Source: Bacillota bacterium
GTDB lineage: Bacteria; Bacillota; Clostridia; Lachnospirales; Lachnospiraceae
Length of the DNA stretch: 64,000 nucleotides
Reading direction: 5' to 3'
Assembly: GCA_023414355.1 (NCBI GenBank)
Contig: JAEZOB010000042.1
Location: forward strand, 186,001 to 250,000
In this document: positions 8,092 to 16,893 of the stretch, in pieces
Layout: each line of letters opens with the position of its first letter
Position numbering within the stretch: position 1 is the first letter of the stretch
Made by a program: the position numbers and the translations under genes
The notes under the pieces: model-generated
Databases searched by the model: none
The model's input: the letters and a program-made list of their open reading frames with translations, nothing else
Told to the model about the DNA's origin: nothing

Positions 8092-8580
8092 TTATGTGAT
8101 TCTGATTCTTTTGTTTATCATGGCACCAAGAATCCCGATGACAGCACCGGTAATTACTCCGGCAATCATCAAAAACGGTAAATAATAGGCGATATCAAAG
8201 GTTTCTACTACAAGGATTGCCACACCTATCTGCCCTATATTATGCGCAATTCCTCCTATAATACTTACTCCTGTCATGCTAAAAATCCTTGTTTTTCTAA
8301 AAATCGTCATCAGCAGCCAACTTAGCATTCCTCCCGCAAGGCTGTACAGCATCATAGACAGATTTCCGAAGGTAAAGCCTACCAAAAGGATACGAAGCAG
8401 AGATAATAAGAAAGCATCTCCTGCTCCCATAGAATAAAGGGCAATGACAACTACCAGATTGGCCAGTCCAAGCTTAATTCCGGGAATCGCCAGAGAAAGT
8501 GGGAACAAGCTCTCTATATAACTCAGGATAAAGGCTAATGCTACCAATAATCCGTAGGTCGCTACTTTTTTTGCTTTCAT
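8092..8580 (-). CDS. Gx transporter family protein (HepT component I-like)
   Basis: A 162-residue membrane protein with about five helices, of the family annotated as Gx transporter or heptaprenyl diphosphate synthase component I. The N-terminal YGLLVALAFILSYIESLFP and PGIKLGLANLV segments are characteristic and resemble ECF S-components. The family is often found next to NusG-II and ApbE genes, as here, and in extracellular electron transfer loci with quinone or flavin functions. Actual substrate unknown. It is 12 nt downstream of the NusG-II gene in the same operon. Confidence 0.85.
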   Translation of the reverse strand: MKAKKVATYGLLVALAFILSYIESLFPLSLAIPGIKLGLANLVVVIALYSMGAGDAFLLSLLRILLVGFTFGNLSMMLYSLAGGMLSWLLMTIFRKTRIFSMTGVSIIGGIAHNIGQIGVAILVVETFDIAYYLPFLMIAGVITGAVIGILGAMINKRIRIT

Positions 8581-8592
8581 GTTGTCTCCTTA

Positions 8593-8961
8593 CTAGTTTG
8601 CAACAGCATCCACTCCGCTATTCTCTGCACTTTCTATTGTCAGTACAACCTTATTCGGAAGACATACAATTGTCTCATGGTTATAGTGAATCGGCTTATG
8701 ATTGACACAGATCTTATCAGGACAGCTTGCTTTAAACATGTCCACAGATCCATTCTTTATCATAAAGCTATTGTATCCGCCGTTCCCATCTTCTACTGTA
8801 AAGGTGGTATCCGTGTTCAAATCAAAGCTCTGATAAGGCTTTCCGTCCACTGTTACCACGACGCGGCTGCCTTCCTTTCTGCTTAGGTTTAGGAACAGGA
8901 TCACGGCTAAGGCCAGGAGCACGATTACCCCGATTAAAATAATATCATTCTTTTTGATCAT
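8593..8961 (-). CDS. NusG domain II-containing exported protein
   Basis: A 122-residue protein with an N-terminal membrane anchor (about residues 7-25) and an extracytoplasmic NusG_II domain. The domain shows C80-PDKI-C85-VNHKPI and C100-LPNKV, the conserved cysteine pattern of this family. It is unrelated in function to the NusG elongation factor; it is an extracellular member found with Gx transporters and flavin-transfer genes. First gene of a two-gene operon diverging from apbE. A role in membrane redox chemistry is inferred from context only. Confidence 0.85.
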   Translation of the reverse strand: MIKKNDIILIGVIVLLALAVILFLNLSRKEGSRVVVTVDGKPYQSFDLNTDTTFTVEDGNGGYNSFMIKNGSVDMFKASCPDKICVNHKPIHYNHETIVCLPNKVVLTIESAENSGVDAVAN

Positions 8962-9076
8962 AATGACTCCTAATTCTGCTCATGCTATTGTCATATCATT
9001 CATTTTCCTATCTTATCATATTTTTTTACTAAGGGAAAGCGAAAATCGACAACAGATCAAGAAAGGTTCGAGGATT

Positions 9077-10129
9077 ATGAATTATAGAAAAAAGCTGCTT
9101 CAACTATTACTGATAATATGTATCTTTCCTGTTCTTGTCTGCGGATGCGGAAAAAAAGCATATTCTCAGGATAAGCTTCAGAAAGAAGACCATCTCTCCC
9201 GTTCTGATTTTCTACTGAATACGCATGTAACAGTTCAGCTATATGACAAGCAGGATCAGTCCATTCTGGATGCTTGTTTTGATCTCATCAGGCGTTATGA
9301 ACTAATCTGTTCGAGAACGGATCCTTCTGCCGAGCTTGCAATACTGAATAATAAGAGTTTTCTCGAGAAAAAGCCCATGGATAAATCCTATGAGCTTTCC
9401 CCGGAATTGACAGATTTAATTCATGAGGGCTTGGCTTACTGTCAACTATCTCATGGGGTGTTTGACATTTCCATCGCTCCGGTCACAGAGCTATGGAGCT
9501 TTCAGACAGAACCGCCGAAGCTTCCGAAGAAGAAATTCCTTCTGGAGGCTCTTCCGCTTGTAAATTATAGGAATATTATATTGTCAGGTAATCGAATTGC
9601 TTTTGCCAGGCAGGGAGTAGGCATTGATCTGGGTGCAATCGCAAAAGGCTATATTGCAGACAGAGTAAAGGACTATCTCCTAAGGAACGGAGTTAGAAGC
9701 GCAATCATCAATCTGGGCGGAAATGTCCTCTGCATTGGTTCCAAGCCCGACGGAACTCCCTTTCGTGTCGGCATTCAGAAGCCTGACGGCCAGAGGAATG
9801 AAACCCTCGCAATCATGGAGATCAGAGATAGTTCTGTTGTATCCTCCGGAGTTTATGAACGTTACTTTGAACTGGATGGTCAACTCTATCATCATATTCT
9901 TGATCCCGCAACAGGCTATCCCTGTAGAAGCGGACTTGTAGCGGTCACCATCATTTCAAAGAAATCGGTGGACGGAGACGGACTCAGTACCACCTGTTTT
10001 TCCCTTGGTCTTTTGGAAGGGGCGAAGCTGATCGAAAGTTTGCCGGATACCTATGCGGTTTTCATAACAGAGGATGGAAAAGCACATTATACCAAGGGCT
10101 TCTTGGAAGCGGTTCCTACAACGAAATAG
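9077..10129 (+). CDS. apbE: FAD:protein FMN transferase lipoprotein
   Basis: A 350-residue ApbE-family protein. These enzymes split FAD and attach FMN covalently to Ser/Thr of exported or membrane redox proteins. Residues 1-23 form a lipoprotein signal with Cys24 as the likely modified residue. Family motifs visible are DLGAIAKGYIAD, INLGGNV and HHILDPATGYP with the metal-binding Asp/Thr region. The ATG at 9077 starts the signal peptide; an upstream extension to 8954 overlaps the divergent gene and is not credible. No protein with an FMN-binding acceptor domain is encoded in this window, so its target lies elsewhere. Confidence 0.92.
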   Translation: MNYRKKLLQLLLIICIFPVLVCGCGKKAYSQDKLQKEDHLSRSDFLLNTHVTVQLYDKQDQSILDACFDLIRRYELICSRTDPSAELAILNNKSFLEKKPMDKSYELSPELTDLIHEGLAYCQLSHGVFDISIAPVTELWSFQTEPPKLPKKKFLLEALPLVNYRNIILSGNRIAFARQGVGIDLGAIAKGYIADRVKDYLLRNGVRSAIINLGGNVLCIGSKPDGTPFRVGIQKPDGQRNETLAIMEIRDSSVVSSGVYERYFELDGQLYHHILDPATGYPCRSGLVAVTIISKKSVDGDGLSTTCFSLGLLEGAKLIESLPDTYAVFITEDGKAHYTKGFLEAVPTTK

Positions 10130-10204
10130 TTCTGGTTTGTTTCACATTTTGATAATAATATTTGAAATTTGTTTGGAACCTTTTCCAATCTTGCACAGGT
10201 TTCG

Positions 10205-11944
10205 TCAATCAGTCTGTAGTATCGGTGTATCATCTGAAGGAGTGGGTTTTACCGAAGATATTTTTTCCTTAAATTGCAACATAGTAGCCTCCTCCGATAA
10301 TAAGTAAACTGCAAAGACTTTATCGTTATCGTAATACACCTCCAGATAATCGTGATCTACCTGAAAGAACTTTGATACCTCTCCTTCTCCCGCCGGTTTT
10401 CCGAGAGCAGTCTCAAAGCGATCAATACCATCGCCTACCTTTACACCGCCAAAATCGATATCCGTGTTATTCGTCCATATCTGACTGACCCTGTTATTCT
10501 CATCAAACCATACTCTGAATCCGGGTTTGGTAAACTCCAGACCTCCTTCATCCACCTTGGTATAATCCTCACCCAGCTTAGTAACCAGCTCCTCCTGGCT
10601 CAGGCCGATCAGAGTACATAGATATTCGACATTAACAGCCTTGCCCTGATCCGGTACTTCTGCGATAGTCGGAGCCGGTTCAGAAGTAGGTACAGCGGAT
10701 GGCTCCGCTGAGGATGCCCCAGTTGAGGATGGCACAGCTATAGTCGGCTCAGCAGCTTTGGTATCGTTCGTTTCGTCTGCTGCTTCTGTTTTCGTATTAT
10801 TTGTCTCTTTGGATGATTTTTGACATCCGGTCATCCCTACCAATCCAACTAAAAGCATCAGCAGTATTGTAATTATTGTATTTGGAAGTTTTGCTTTCTT
10901 GTAATTACTAATCATGAGTACTCTCCTTCTGTAGTTTGCTTTACGGCTCCCTAACCCGGCCGTAGCCGGAAGAAAATTCGATTTTGTTTCAGTTAATAGC
11001 TTTAAAAGCTTTATTAAGGTCCTGCCATAGTATAGATGCTCTTCCTGTTTCAGATATCTCAGCGCTTCTGCATCACAGGAAATCTCACAATCCTCACGCA
11101 TAATACGAAAAGCAATCCAGATGAGCGGTTGAAAGAAATAGACAATCTGTAATAAAGTAATGACCCAGTTAACTAAAATATCTTTTCTCTTATAATGCGA
11201 TAGTTCATGTAAAAAGACATATTTGATTTCCTGATCGCTTAACTGCTCCAACTGGGCTTCGGAAACCAATATTTTTGCATGGAACGAGGCATAGAGAGAA
11301 GGGGATCTGTTTAGGGAGGCAGTAAATAAACGAATGTTATCCTTAATACCGGTTATATTTTTACATTCTTCAAGTACAGCCAGGATTCTGGGATTATTCA
11401 GTGGAACATACTCCCTTTTTACTGTCAGCACAAAGGCAATATTTATGACGATGGTATACAATAAAATTACAGCCATTCCTGACAGCCAAAGCAACATCAA
11501 TAATATGGGCAGAGATCGATCCGTCAAAGTCATACGGTTGTCCATCTTCAAAGGCTTAGGTGTCTTCCCTGTATTCGCTTCTGGAGTCAACGTATTCATC
11601 GCCTTACTGTTATGAACTGGCTTACTGTCCGCACTTATCTGTGAATTAACTTCTGTGACGCTATCTGCCTGTCCGGAGGTACCATCTATCCAAATGTTGT
11701 CCTGCTGTAACCGAATAAGCTGCTCCTCTGTAATCGGGAATAGATTCTGGATACTTAGAGGACTCTGAAAAGTAAAAGGAACCATGAGTCTGATCACTAA
11801 TAACAGCCAGATATAGTAATGCCATTTCGGCCGAAATACTCTGGTAAAGCATCGCTTCATCAGTAGTATCAAAATAACCAAGGCACTCGAAATCACTCCA
11901 ATATAAAATACTTCGTAGAATAACTTCATCAATAAATATAGCAT
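10205..11944 (-). CDS. BlaR1/MecR1-like M56 metallopeptidase sensor
   Basis: A 579-residue protein. Several N-terminal helices surround a cytoplasmic zinc peptidase with HELSH (246-250) and EISCD (287-291), the M56 signature that cleaves the partner BlaI-type repressor. After the helix near 357-372 there is no penicillin-binding sensor domain. Instead there is a Ser/Pro/Thr/Glu-rich linker and a C-terminal region of about 150 residues resembling small DUF4309-like exported domains. The segment LVGMTGC before the linker looks like a lipobox, unusual inside a protein. It starts 3 nt after the end of the repressor gene, so they form one operon. The signal sensed is unlikely to be a beta-lactam. 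Confidence 0.85.
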   Translation of the reverse strand: MLYLLMKLFYEVFYIGVISSALVILILLMKRCFTRVFRPKWHYYIWLLLVIRLMVPFTFQSPLSIQNLFPITEEQLIRLQQDNIWIDGTSGQADSVTEVNSQISADSKPVHNSKAMNTLTPEANTGKTPKPLKMDNRMTLTDRSLPILLMLLWLSGMAVILLYTIVINIAFVLTVKREYVPLNNPRILAVLEECKNITGIKDNIRLFTASLNRSPSLYASFHAKILVSEAQLEQLSDQEIKYVFLHELSHYKRKDILVNWVITLLQIVYFFQPLIWIAFRIMREDCEISCDAEALRYLKQEEHLYYGRTLIKLLKLLTETKSNFLPATAGLGSRKANYRRRVLMISNYKKAKLPNTIITILLMLLVGLVGMTGCQKSSKETNNTKTEAADETNDTKAAEPTIAVPSSTGASSAEPSAVPTSEPAPTIAEVPDQGKAVNVEYLCTLIGLSQEELVTKLGEDYTKVDEGGLEFTKPGFRVWFDENNRVSQIWTNNTDIDFGGVKVGDGIDRFETALGKPAGEGEVSKFFQVDHDYLEVYYDNDKVFAVYLLSEEATMLQFKEKISSVKPTPSDDTPILQTD

Positions 11945-11947
11945 AAT

Positions 11948-12316
11948 TTACCTTCTTTTCTTCGATTTTAACAGGTTCTCTAATTCTTCAATATCACGTT
12001 CCGATAACTTCTCATCCTCGATAAAGTTCTTTATCAGACTATTGTAGGAACCATTAAAACACTTCTCCAGAAAGGATTTTGTCTCTTCCTTCCTACATTC
12101 TGCCTCTGATAGTGCTGCAGAGTATGAGTAAAATGTATTTTCCTTTGTCGCTTTCACAGCTCCTTTAGAAACCAACCTCCTGATCAGAGTATGGATGGTT
12201 TTCGGATTCCAATCGGTGCTCGCTTCCAGTTCATCGACAATTTCACTCCCTGATCTGGGAGACTTTCTCCATAATACTTTCATTATTTTCCATTCAGAAT
12301 CTGATATATTATTCAT
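11948..12316 (-). CDS. BlaI/MecI/CopY-family transcriptional repressor
   Basis: A 122-residue winged-helix repressor. The N-terminal half (DSEWKIMKVLWRKSPRSGSEIV ... WNPKTIHTLIRRLVSKGAV) is the conserved DNA-binding domain, and the C-terminal half is the dimerisation helix containing the site usually cut by the partner M56 protease. It lies upstream of the BlaR1-like gene with a 3-nt gap. A consensus promoter and a TACATATGTA-type operator precede it, so autoregulation is expected. Confidence 0.9.
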   Translation of the reverse strand: MNNISDSEWKIMKVLWRKSPRSGSEIVDELEASTDWNPKTIHTLIRRLVSKGAVKATKENTFYSYSAALSEAECRKEETKSFLEKCFNGSYNSLIKNFIEDEKLSERDIEELENLLKSKKRR

Positions 12317-12335
12317 ACTCTCTTTCCTTTCGTAT

Positions 12336-12387
12336 TACATATGTAGTACTACATTGTCATATTACAACCGTAATACCATTTTGTCAA
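12336..12387 (-). promoter_or_regulatory. Promoter and BlaI-type operator
   Basis: On the minus strand, TTGACA (12382-12387) and TAATAT (12359-12364) are separated by 17 nt. Immediately downstream of the -10 box lie two overlapping perfect palindromes: ATGTAGTACTACAT (12341-12354) and TACATATGTA (12336-12345). The latter matches the TACA-N2-TGTA core bound by BlaI/MecI repressors. The position over +1 fits repression. Confidence 0.8.
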
Positions 12388-12485
12388 GATATCAAATAGA
12401 TTTAAGTGTAATAATTCCATTATTGTATTGGAATTTGATTTCACATATACTTTACCGATTTATAAGCACCTATTGAAACAAAAAG

Positions 12486-12531
12486 AAAGAACCGGAATTC
12501 CCATGATGGACCTATGGTAATTCGGTTCTTT
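12486..12531 (-). terminator. Intrinsic terminator of the mrp gene
   Basis: The left arm AAAGAACCG-g-AATT-c-CC pairs with GG-t-AATT-CGGTTCTTT, a stem of about 15 bp. It is rich in A/T at its base and lies 34 nt after the mrp stop codon. A-rich and T-rich flanks may let it work on both strands. Confidence 0.75.
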
Positions 12532-12564
12532 TCATTTATTTGTATCATTAATTACAACCTTTGT

Positions 12565-13389
12565 TTAAAGGTTCTCTAAGCTGTCAGCCAGCTGGTCCAG
12601 CCAATCACCCTCATATAATTCGATCATACCTCGGTCACAGGCTGCAGAAAGCTTCGGATTGATCGGAAGCTTTGCGATCAGAGGGATCTGATGCTTAGCA
12701 GCTATCTCACCAATATGACTTTCACCGAAGATCTGATATTCCTTATTACAGTCCGGACATACGAAATAGGACATATTTTCGACAAGGCCAAGAATAGGAA
12801 CATTCATCATCTGAGCCATCTTCACTGCCTTACCTACAATCATGGATACCAGCTCCTGCGGGGAGGTGACGATCACAATTCCGTCGATCGGCAGGGATTG
12901 GAACACCGTTAAGGGGACATCTCCCGTTCCCGGAGGCATATCCACAAACATATAATCCACATCATTCCAGATTACATCGGACCAGAACTGCTTTACGGTT
13001 CCGGCGATGATCGGTCCTCTCCATACTACAGGATCTGTCTCATCAGCAAGCAAAAGGTTAATGGACATTACCTCGATCCCCGAATTTGATTTAGCAGGGA
13101 TAATTCCCAGCTCGCTGCTGGTTACCTTCTCTTTGATGCCAAATGCCTTTGGAATGGAAGGACCTGTGATATCAGCATCGAGGATGGCTGTCTTAAAGCC
13201 TTTTCTGTTCATATTCACGGACAGCAGAGAGGTAACGAGAGATTTACCTACTCCTCCCTTACCACTGACAACTCCGATCACTTTTCTCACATTACTAAGC
13301 TCATTCGGTTGAACTTCAAATTGATTTTTCGGTTTCTGATCACTGCATTTCGAAGCACAGCTTTCACAATTACTATTGCAATTACTCAT
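12565..13389 (-). CDS. mrp: Mrp/NBP35-family ATP-binding protein
   Basis: A 274-residue P-loop ATPase of the Mrp/ApbC family, implicated in iron-sulfur cluster delivery. The deviant Walker A GKGGVGKS (about 43-50) follows a Cys-rich N-terminus (C4, C8, C11, C15) like that of NBP35, and a CPDC pair near residue 225 is the conserved cluster-binding CxxC. The ATG at 13389 has AAAGGATG upstream; an in-frame extension to 13458 lacks a site and would run into the promoter. It has a strong promoter and its own terminator, so it is probably monocistronic. Confidence 0.93.
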   Translation of the reverse strand: MSNCNSNCESCASKCSDQKPKNQFEVQPNELSNVRKVIGVVSGKGGVGKSLVTSLLSVNMNRKGFKTAILDADITGPSIPKAFGIKEKVTSSELGIIPAKSNSGIEVMSINLLLADETDPVVWRGPIIAGTVKQFWSDVIWNDVDYMFVDMPPGTGDVPLTVFQSLPIDGIVIVTSPQELVSMIVGKAVKMAQMMNVPILGLVENMSYFVCPDCNKEYQIFGESHIGEIAAKHQIPLIAKLPINPKLSAACDRGMIELYEGDWLDQLADSLENL

Positions 13390-13469
13390 TCTATTTTCAT
13401 CCTTTCGTTCGGTATTCTGCTCCTTTGAACCGCTACAGGCTATTTCGGAATCCTGCAAACTCGTTTGTT

Positions 13470-13497
13470 ATTATACCCCTTTAAAGGTAGTTGTCAA
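13470..13497 (-). promoter_or_regulatory. Consensus promoter of mrp
   Basis: On the minus strand, TTGACA (13492-13497) and TATAAT (13470-13475) are both perfect hexamers with a 16-nt spacer. The spacer contains the palindrome CCTTTAAAGG. The predicted leader is about 75 nt. Confidence 0.75.
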
Positions 13498-13570
13498 TCC
13501 TTATTTCGCTGAACAACCGCAGGCCACCGTGAATATTATGATATATAACCTTACGAAAGGAGCTGGTAGC

Positions 13571-14593
13571 ATGCAGATTCTATTGATAAAAAGTTCGATT
13601 GCAGCAGCGGCTGGCATGTTTGCTTTCATGTCACAGAATGTACTATTGCTTACTGTACTCGGAGGGATCCTTCTTCTTTTATTGTCCTTTGTATTCCGAA
13701 TCCGCAGCAAGAAACACAGGAAGCATAAGCATGAAGTGATTCACCCGGTCACTGAAATCATAGGTTCTACTGCAGAAAGACTGGCAGAATTAAACCGAGA
13801 GCTTTTACCCTTTGGCTTTGCTTATGAGCCTTATCAGGATATCTTCTTCTCTTTACTGAATCCCTGGCAGAGAGAGCTGGGTTACTGTAGGCTTTACGAC
13901 GAGGCTAGTGTGGCCATGAGCATGATCATAGATTGTGAGCCAATCCGCTTTGAATATGCAGGACGGAGATGGCTGATCGAATTCTGGAAAGGCCAATATG
14001 GTATGACAACAGGCGGTGAAGTCGGAGTTTATTATACAGAATGGCCTGATTTAAATATCCCTGGAGTATTTAACGGTACCTTTTATTATTGTCTTCGAAA
14101 TGAGGACTTAATTAATATGTCCTTTATCTTTAAGAAAAAAGGAAATATTCTATTTACCCGTAGTGGTTATCACTGGTGGCTGACAGGATTTAAGCTTGGT
14201 GAATTCAGTAAGCCTTCGGAACTCAGTATGGATATTACCCTTGATTTATATGACCGTAAGATGGCAAATGCCTTCGTGGACGCTTTAAAAAAGTCCGGTT
14301 ATAAGGATGAGGAGTTTATTCAGCAAGGACGCAGGGTGATCGTGCGCTTTGATAAACCACACACCAAACAACCTTTGACACGGAGCGGTCTGACTGAGTT
14401 CATCATGACGCGAAACAATGAAGCCTTCTGCAATTCATACAATACGTTAACAGAAGCCTATTCAGATACATTGGATAAACTCGAAATTGTACGCCAGGAA
14501 TCCCCCTCCATGTACAGTCAGATTCTGAACCTCGGTAAGCCGAGAGCTGTATTTGAGTCCTATAACAGCATAAAAGGATACTTAAGGAAATAA
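13571..14593 (+). CDS. Hypothetical membrane-anchored protein
   Basis: A 340-residue protein I do not recognise. Two hydrophobic segments (about residues 5-20 and 22-42) form an N-terminal hairpin, followed by a Lys/His-rich stretch and a soluble region of about 290 residues rich in aromatic residues. The ATG at 13571 has GAAAGGAG 8 nt upstream; the in-frame ORF reaching to 13376 overlaps the mrp promoter and is rejected. The gene is 28 nt upstream of a metallophosphoesterase gene on the same strand, suggesting a two-gene unit. Confidence 0.7.
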   Translation: MQILLIKSSIAAAAGMFAFMSQNVLLLTVLGGILLLLLSFVFRIRSKKHRKHKHEVIHPVTEIIGSTAERLAELNRELLPFGFAYEPYQDIFFSLLNPWQRELGYCRLYDEASVAMSMIIDCEPIRFEYAGRRWLIEFWKGQYGMTTGGEVGVYYTEWPDLNIPGVFNGTFYYCLRNEDLINMSFIFKKKGNILFTRSGYHWWLTGFKLGEFSKPSELSMDITLDLYDRKMANAFVDALKKSGYKDEEFIQQGRRVIVRFDKPHTKQPLTRSGLTEFIMTRNNEAFCNSYNTLTEAYSDTLDKLEIVRQESPSMYSQILNLGKPRAVFESYNSIKGYLRK

Positions 14594-14621
14594 CAGACCT
14601 CATATTAGGAAGTGATGTCAT

Positions 14622-15530
14622 ATGTCAGCATCAAAACGCTTATCGCAAGTTCTTCAGACCTCCAAGGTACTTCCTTTTGATGAAAGCTCCAGAATTGTCA
14701 TCATGAGTGATATTCATCGGGGCAACGGCAGTTGGGGGGATAATTTTTCGGGAAACCAGAATTTATTCTTTGCAGCTTTGTACTATTATTATGAAAATGG
14801 CTATACCTATATTGAACTGGGTGACGGGGATGAGCTATGGGAAAACAGGACGATTGAAGATATTATCTTCGCACACAGCGATTCCTTCTGGCTGATGTCA
14901 CTCTTCTACAAAGAACAGCGTTTTTATATGCTTTACGGAAATCACGATATTGTAAAGAAGGATCCACGGTATTCCCAGACCCGATGCCATTCCTTTTACT
15001 GTGACAGCATGAATTCCTATATTGCACTATTTCCCGGAATCGAAATAACAGAAGGCCTGATCCTAAGGTATAAAAATACAAATAATAAAATATTGCTTAC
15101 ACATGGACATCAAGGGGACTTTTTAAATGACACCATTTGGAGGGTGGCACGTTTTCTGGTAAGATATATCTGGAGACCGTTAGAGCTGGTCGGAATTAAA
15201 GATCCGACCAGTACCTCCAAGAACTATCGAATGATGAATTCTGTGGAACGGAAGCTGACAGCATTTTCAACCGAAAACCACCAGATGATCATCTGCGGTC
15301 ATACCCATCGCCCCGTATTTCCTCGTGTCGGAGAGCCCTTATATTTTAACGACGGCAGTTGCGTCCACCCCCGGTGTATCACTGCAATTGAAATCCGAAA
15401 TGGTACTATCTCTTTAGTGAAATGGGCTGTTATGACCAAACCGGACCGTACCCTGTTCGTCGGACGGGAAGTACTGGAGACACCCATCCGGTTGACTGAT
15501 TATTTTCAAAGTTTAGCAAAAATGTCCTGA
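14622..15530 (+). CDS. Calcineurin-like metallophosphoesterase
   Basis: A 302-residue phosphoesterase with all five metal-binding motifs in order: SDIH (D30, H32), GDGDELWEN (D68/D70), GNHD (N107, H108), THGHQGD (H161, H163) and CGHTHRP (H227, H229). It resembles UDP-2,3-diacylglucosamine hydrolase-like and other small-molecule phosphodiesterases, but its substrate cannot be read from sequence. It follows the unknown membrane protein. Its stop codon abuts the stop of the convergent flavin reductase gene, with no intergenic base between them. Confidence 0.88.
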   Translation: MSASKRLSQVLQTSKVLPFDESSRIVIMSDIHRGNGSWGDNFSGNQNLFFAALYYYYENGYTYIELGDGDELWENRTIEDIIFAHSDSFWLMSLFYKEQRFYMLYGNHDIVKKDPRYSQTRCHSFYCDSMNSYIALFPGIEITEGLILRYKNTNNKILLTHGHQGDFLNDTIWRVARFLVRYIWRPLELVGIKDPTSTSKNYRMMNSVERKLTAFSTENHQMIICGHTHRPVFPRVGEPLYFNDGSCVHPRCITAIEIRNGTISLVKWAVMTKPDRTLFVGREVLETPIRLTDYFQSLAKMS

Positions 15531-16094
15531 TTAATGTTTCTTCTTTACGGAATAACCGAACTTGCCAAGCAAGTCACCCAGAGCAAAATATTCCCCATGA
15601 GAATATACTATTAGCCCGGATTTATTCAAATGAAATCTTCCTTTTGCATCCATCAGACTTTTATCTACGGTAACCCCTGTCACTTCTGCCAAAAACATAT
15701 CATGCGAGCCTAAGGGTATGATTTGGGTTACTTTACATTCAATATTTACCGGACTCTCTGCAATGGCGGGTGCATTGACTGTCCCCGAAGGGATTGGGGT
15801 CAGTTTCATCTCCTTGAACTTATCCACCTCTCTACCGGATTTCACGCCACAGTAATCTGCCTGCCTTACCAAATCCTTGGTAACGAGATTGATGACAAAT
15901 TCACCGCTATCCTTTATAATATCATAGGAATAACGTTCCTTTCTTATTGAGATTGACACCATAGCCGGGTTCGAGCATATGGTGCCTGCCCAGGCAATTG
16001 TTATAATATTCGGTTTTTCCATCGTAGCACAACTTACCATCACAGCCGGAATTGGATAAAGCATATTTCCCGGTTTCCATATTTCCTTTTCCAT
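15531..16094 (-). CDS. Flavin reductase-like FMN-binding protein
   Basis: A 187-residue protein of the flavin reductase split-barrel family (PF01613-like). The N-terminal YPIPAVMVSC and ITIAWAGTICSNPAMVSISIRKERYSY and the central GEFVINL segment contact FMN in relatives. Many clostridial members are electron-transfer flavoproteins of unknown partner. It diverges from a small ferredoxin gene with a 178-nt shared upstream region holding a Crp/Fnr-like site, so the two may be co-regulated. Confidence 0.85.
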   Translation of the reverse strand: MEKEIWKPGNMLYPIPAVMVSCATMEKPNIITIAWAGTICSNPAMVSISIRKERYSYDIIKDSGEFVINLVTKDLVRQADYCGVKSGREVDKFKEMKLTPIPSGTVNAPAIAESPVNIECKVTQIIPLGSHDMFLAEVTGVTVDKSLMDAKGRFHLNKSGLIVYSHGEYFALGDLLGKFGYSVKKKH

Positions 16095-16174
16095 TGGACT
16101 ATCTCCTTTCTTTTCACCATCATCATAGCTATTTTGCCGAGGACTGTCAATGTATCCGATTATCTTCCTAAAAA

Positions 16175-16217
16175 TGTGATTTTAGTCAAATCATTCAAAG
16201 GAAGCCTTTGGTATAAT
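16175..16217 (+). promoter_or_regulatory. Crp/Fnr-like site and -10 box of the small ferredoxin gene
   Basis: TGTGATTTTAGTCAAA (16175-16190) matches TGTGA-N6-TCACA in 9 of 10 half-site bases. A perfect TATAAT lies at 16212-16217, predicting +1 at 16224 and placing the site centre (16182.5) at exactly -41.5. There is no good -35 hexamer, as expected for an activator-dependent promoter. Confidence 0.65.
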
Positions 16218-16272
16218 ATGTACGATGATATATCATACTAAATCTGTATTGAATAAGAAAGGAGAATAGTTC

Positions 16273-16464
16273 ATGAAAGCATCTGTTGATCAGGACGGTT
16301 GCATCAGCTGCGGTTTATGTGTGGATGTATGCCCGGAGGTATTCAGCTATAATGAAAACGATGTATCACAGGCAATTGAGGGAGATATTCCTACCGATTG
16401 CCTCCAGAGAGCTGAGGAGGCACGAGATGGGTGTCCTGTCAGTGTCATTGATTTGAAGGAATAG
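16273..16464 (+). CDS. Single-cluster [4Fe-4S] ferredoxin
   Basis: A 63-residue ferredoxin with C10-x2-C13-x2-C16 and C54-P as the probable cluster ligands. C20 and C43 may form the structural disulfide seen in mono-cluster ferredoxins of this size. It is an acidic electron carrier. The start has AAGGAGAA about 6 nt upstream. Its promoter carries a Crp/Fnr-like site at -41.5. A GNAT gene follows 30 nt later. Confidence 0.9.
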   Translation: MKASVDQDGCISCGLCVDVCPEVFSYNENDVSQAIEGDIPTDCLQRAEEARDGCPVSVIDLKE

Positions 16465-16494
16465 CAATTTCATTTATGAAAGGGGGGAATTCAT

Positions 16495-16770
16495 ATGGAA
16501 TTTATCAAAGAAGAACACAAGATCTATTTGAATGATGACCAAAATCATATGCTTGCGGTAGTAACCTTTCCGAGACTCAGGGAAGGCGTTGTTACAATTG
16601 ATCATACCTTTGTTGATCCCTCTCTTCGAGGACAGGGTGTTGCCGGAAAGCTGATGGAGGCCGCAGTGGCTTATTTCCGTTCCGGTAACATAAAGGCAAA
16701 GCCCACCTGCAGCTATGCAGTTAAGTGGTTTGAAGAGCATCCCGAATGTGCGGATGTTCTGGATAAGTAA
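16495..16770 (+). CDS. GNAT-type N-acetyltransferase (YjdJ-like)
   Basis: A 91-residue short GNAT protein of the YjdJ/YidJ type. The motif VDPSLRGQGVAGKLMEAAVAYF (about 41-62) includes the acetyl-CoA binding RGQGVAGKL loop, and the C-terminus CSYAVKWFEEHPE is typical of this subfamily. Such proteins are about 90-100 residues, so it is complete. AAAGGGGGGAA lies upstream of the start. It probably shares a transcript with the ferredoxin gene. Confidence 0.85.
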   Translation: MEFIKEEHKIYLNDDQNHMLAVVTFPRLREGVVTIDHTFVDPSLRGQGVAGKLMEAAVAYFRSGNIKAKPTCSYAVKWFEEHPECADVLDK

Positions 16771-16893
16771 GCTGTGATTGGATCTTGAATGAGGCTGCAT
16801 TAATAATTTGGGATATCATGAATTGAGAGGCTGCTTGGACTCTGTGTAAAAACCTTGGGGGTCTACTGTCTTCCCTCACACACCGAAGCCAGG

